NCBI RefSeq assembly: GCF_003352465.1
Contig: NZ_CP031153.1
Location: 1,168,465-1,232,464 of the forward strand
Source of the DNA: Kordia sp. SMS9
Lineage (GTDB): Bacteria > Bacteroidota > Bacteroidia > Flavobacteriales > Flavobacteriaceae
Length of the DNA: 64,000 nucleotides
Direction of reading: 5' to 3'
Positions 62,535 to 64,000 of this stretch are shown here, piece after piece (the stretch's first letter is position 1; every line of letters starts with the position of its first letter). Position numbers and translations under genes: made by a program. The notes under the pieces were generated by a model, which did no database searches, had not been told where the DNA came from, and worked only from the letters and a program-made list of their open reading frames with translations.

Positions 62535-62607
62535 TTGTGGTCTGTGTTGAATAAAGATAGTAAATACAATCTTATTTTCTATTTTTACCGCGATTCAATA
62601 CGTTTTC

Positions 62608-63003
62608 ATGAAGTATCGTTTTCCAAAAGAAGAAAAATTAAAAAGCAAAAAATGCATAGAACTTCTGTTTAGTGAAGGAAATTCCGTGTCTAAATTTCCT
62701 TTGAGACTGATTTATATTGCGGCCACTTTGCCAAAAGATGTCCCAATTCAAGCCGGCGTTTCTGTAACGAAAAGACGTTTTAAAAAAGCAGTAACGCGCA
62801 ATCGCATTAAAAGATTGATGCGAGAAGCCTATCGTTTGCACAAAAATGAGGTTTTTAACAGAATATCAACATCCTATGCTTTTATGTTTTTGTATATTGG
62901 AAAACAAGAACCAACTTTTGAAGAAATAGAAAAATCAATGATTCGCTTATTGGAAAAATTTAGTGAAAAAATTGATGCTACAAACACACTTGAAAACGAG
63001 TGA
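62608..63003 (+). CDS. rnpA: Ribonuclease P protein component
   Basis: 131 residues. It assists the catalytic RNA in removing the 5' leader of tRNA precursors. The RNR signature is in KRRFKKAVTRNRIKRLMREAYR (read here as RFKKAVTRNRIKRLMREAY), with the N-terminal KYRFPKEEKLKSKK and FPLRLIY typical of Bacteroidota RnpA. It is directly before an S41 protease, as in other flavobacteria. Confidence 0.95.
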   Translation: MKYRFPKEEKLKSKKCIELLFSEGNSVSKFPLRLIYIAATLPKDVPIQAGVSVTKRRFKKAVTRNRIKRLMREAYRLHKNEVFNRISTSYAFMFLYIGKQEPTFEEIEKSMIRLLEKFSEKIDATNTLENE

Positions 63004-63042
63004 TACAAAAGCTATCTTGCTAATTATTAATGAAGTAAAAAG

Positions 63043-64000
63043 ATGAAGAAATTATTTAAAAAAAGAGTACTAATTCCTGTATTGGCAATTACTTTTTTAT
63101 TGGGAGCTGTAAGTTTTAAAAGTGATTTTTTTGAAATCGCAAAGCAAATTGAAATATTCACCACCATGTTTAAGCAATTAAATATGAACTATGTGGATGA
63201 AACAAATCCTGCAGAATTGATGGATGATGCCATCAAAGAAATGCTAAATGACTTAGATCCGTATACCAAATTTTACAACGAGCAAGATGTAGAAGCAGCT
63301 AAAATTAGAAATGCTGGCGAATATTCAGGTATTGGCGCTTCTGTCCGTAGACAAAAAAATAAAATCACTATTGTAGAGCCGTACAAAGACTATCCGGCAG
63401 ATAAAGCGGGACTGAAAGCCGGTGATGAAATTGTACAAATTGGAGACATCGTGATTGCGAATTTTAAGGAAAACACAGGCGAATTGTTAAAAGGTGCTGC
63501 CAATAGTAAAGTAAAAATCGTCTACAAACGTCAAGGAAAAGAATATACTACAGAGTTAATACGAACTAAAATTGAAGTAGATGCGGTTCCGTTTTATAAG
63601 ATGATTGATGACAAAACTGGATATATTGTATTGGCTAAATTCAACAAAAAAGCAAGCGCTCAAACGAAAGATGCACTCGAACGATTAAAAGAAGATGGTG
63701 CAGAACGTATTATCCTTGATTTGCGTGGAAATCCTGGTGGATTGTTGCGTGAGTCTATCGCAATTGTGAATTTATTTGTGCCTAAGGGCGAAGTGATCGT
63801 CACTACAAAATCGAAAGTAAAGAAATACAACAGAACCTATAAAACCAAAAAGAACCCTGTAGATATGGAAATTCCGTTGGTTGTATTGGTAAACGGAAAG
63901 AGTGCTTCTGCCAGCGAAATTGTTTCAGGAGCCTTACAAGATTTGGACAGAGCTGTCGTAATTGGCGCGCGTAGTTTTGGAAAAGGATTGGTACAACAAC
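63043..64000 (+). CDS. S41-family C-terminal processing protease (3' end missing)
   Basis: The frame is open from the ATG at 63043 to the window end (319 residues seen). Membrane anchor helix about 8-23 (RVLIPVLAITFLLGAVSF), then an N-terminal helical region (PAELMDDAIKEMLNDLDPYT), a PDZ domain (about 95-165, KAGLKAGDEIVQIGD), and the tail-specific protease core with Ser289 in KSASASEI and Lys314 in FGKGLVQQ, the catalytic pair at 25 residues distance. It degrades or trims periplasmic proteins. It lies 39 bases behind rnpA on the same strand. Confidence 0.93.
   Translation, partial: MKKLFKKRVLIPVLAITFLLGAVSFKSDFFEIAKQIEIFTTMFKQLNMNYVDETNPAELMDDAIKEMLNDLDPYTKFYNEQDVEAAKIRNAGEYSGIGASVRRQKNKITIVEPYKDYPADKAGLKAGDEIVQIGDIVIANFKENTGELLKGAANSKVKIVYKRQGKEYTTELIRTKIEVDAVPFYKMIDDKTGYIVLAKFNKKASAQTKDALERLKEDGAERIILDLRGNPGGLLRESIAIVNLFVPKGEVIVTTKSKVKKYNRTYKTKKNPVDMEIPLVVLVNGKSASASEIVSGALQDLDRAVVIGARSFGKGLVQQ

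Overview
The window is a contiguous piece of a low-GC chromosome from the phylum Bacteroidota, most likely family Flavobacteriaceae. A Kordia-like genus is my guess from the overall flavour and is not proven. The evidence is two proteins ending in Por-secretion (type IX secretion) sorting domains, a PID-CTERM-like small protein, two TonB-dependent outer-membrane receptors, a LytS/LytTR pair with a beta-propeller sensor, -7 boxes of the form TAnnTTTG, and the rpmF/DUF177/pdxA and rnpA/S41-peptidase neighbourhoods common in this family. Most genes are ordinary chromosomal genes. There is one tRNA, and I see no rRNA, CRISPR array, transposase or integrase.

Layout. 1-6 kb: the end of a T9SS surface protein; a three-gene minus-strand operon (membrane protein, FAD oxidoreductase, GreA/GreB-like protein); an AraC regulator and a secreted PEBP-family protein. 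5.7-6.1 kb: a lanthipeptide-like precursor and the remains of a second small leader-type peptide. 6.3-9.8 kb: a propeller histidine kinase and a LytTR regulator. 10-15.7 kb: fatty-acid and core genes (accC, accB, fabH, rpmF, DUF177, pdxA, ribE). 16.2-22 kb: a complete RND efflux operon (adaptor, permease, TolC). 22.4-25.7 kb: a membrane-anchored winged-helix regulator, YceI, a secreted unknown, a VOC protein and an SDR. 25.8-34 kb: a second RND system (MexEF/OprM type) with an AraC regulator, a truncated AraC-like sensor and a 30-residue peptide, tied together by repeated 21-bp-spaced operator sites. 34.4-41.4 kb: a lipoprotein, a TonB receptor and a large T9SS protein. 41.6-49.5 kb: tRNA-CAU, methylmalonyl-CoA epimerase, rbfA, an FtsX-like permease, dusB, a second outer-membrane receptor and lepA. 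49.7-59.1 kb: a cation/proton antiporter, a Pif1-like helicase, a metallo-beta-lactamase-fold hydrolase, an S8 protease and an M1 peptidase. 59.3-62.2 kb: a compact phage-derived module (S24 repressor, divergent small HTH, TIGR02594 endolysin-like hydrolase, holin-like membrane protein, small membrane/lipoprotein). 62.2-64 kb: a tail-anchored protein, rnpA and a truncated S41 protease.

The most interesting parts are: (a) the orphan lysis-like cassette, whose two plus-strand promoters share nearly the same operator-promoter sequence; (b) the AraC regulon around the second efflux pump, in which three promoters share the geometry of two TTTTGGT direct repeats 21 bp apart placed 23 bp upstream of the -7 box, one of them in front of a 30-residue membrane peptide; (c) the orphan RiPP-like precursor next to a sensor kinase. 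Several families of small palindromic repeats fill the intergenic gaps, one of them inside the loop of a terminator.
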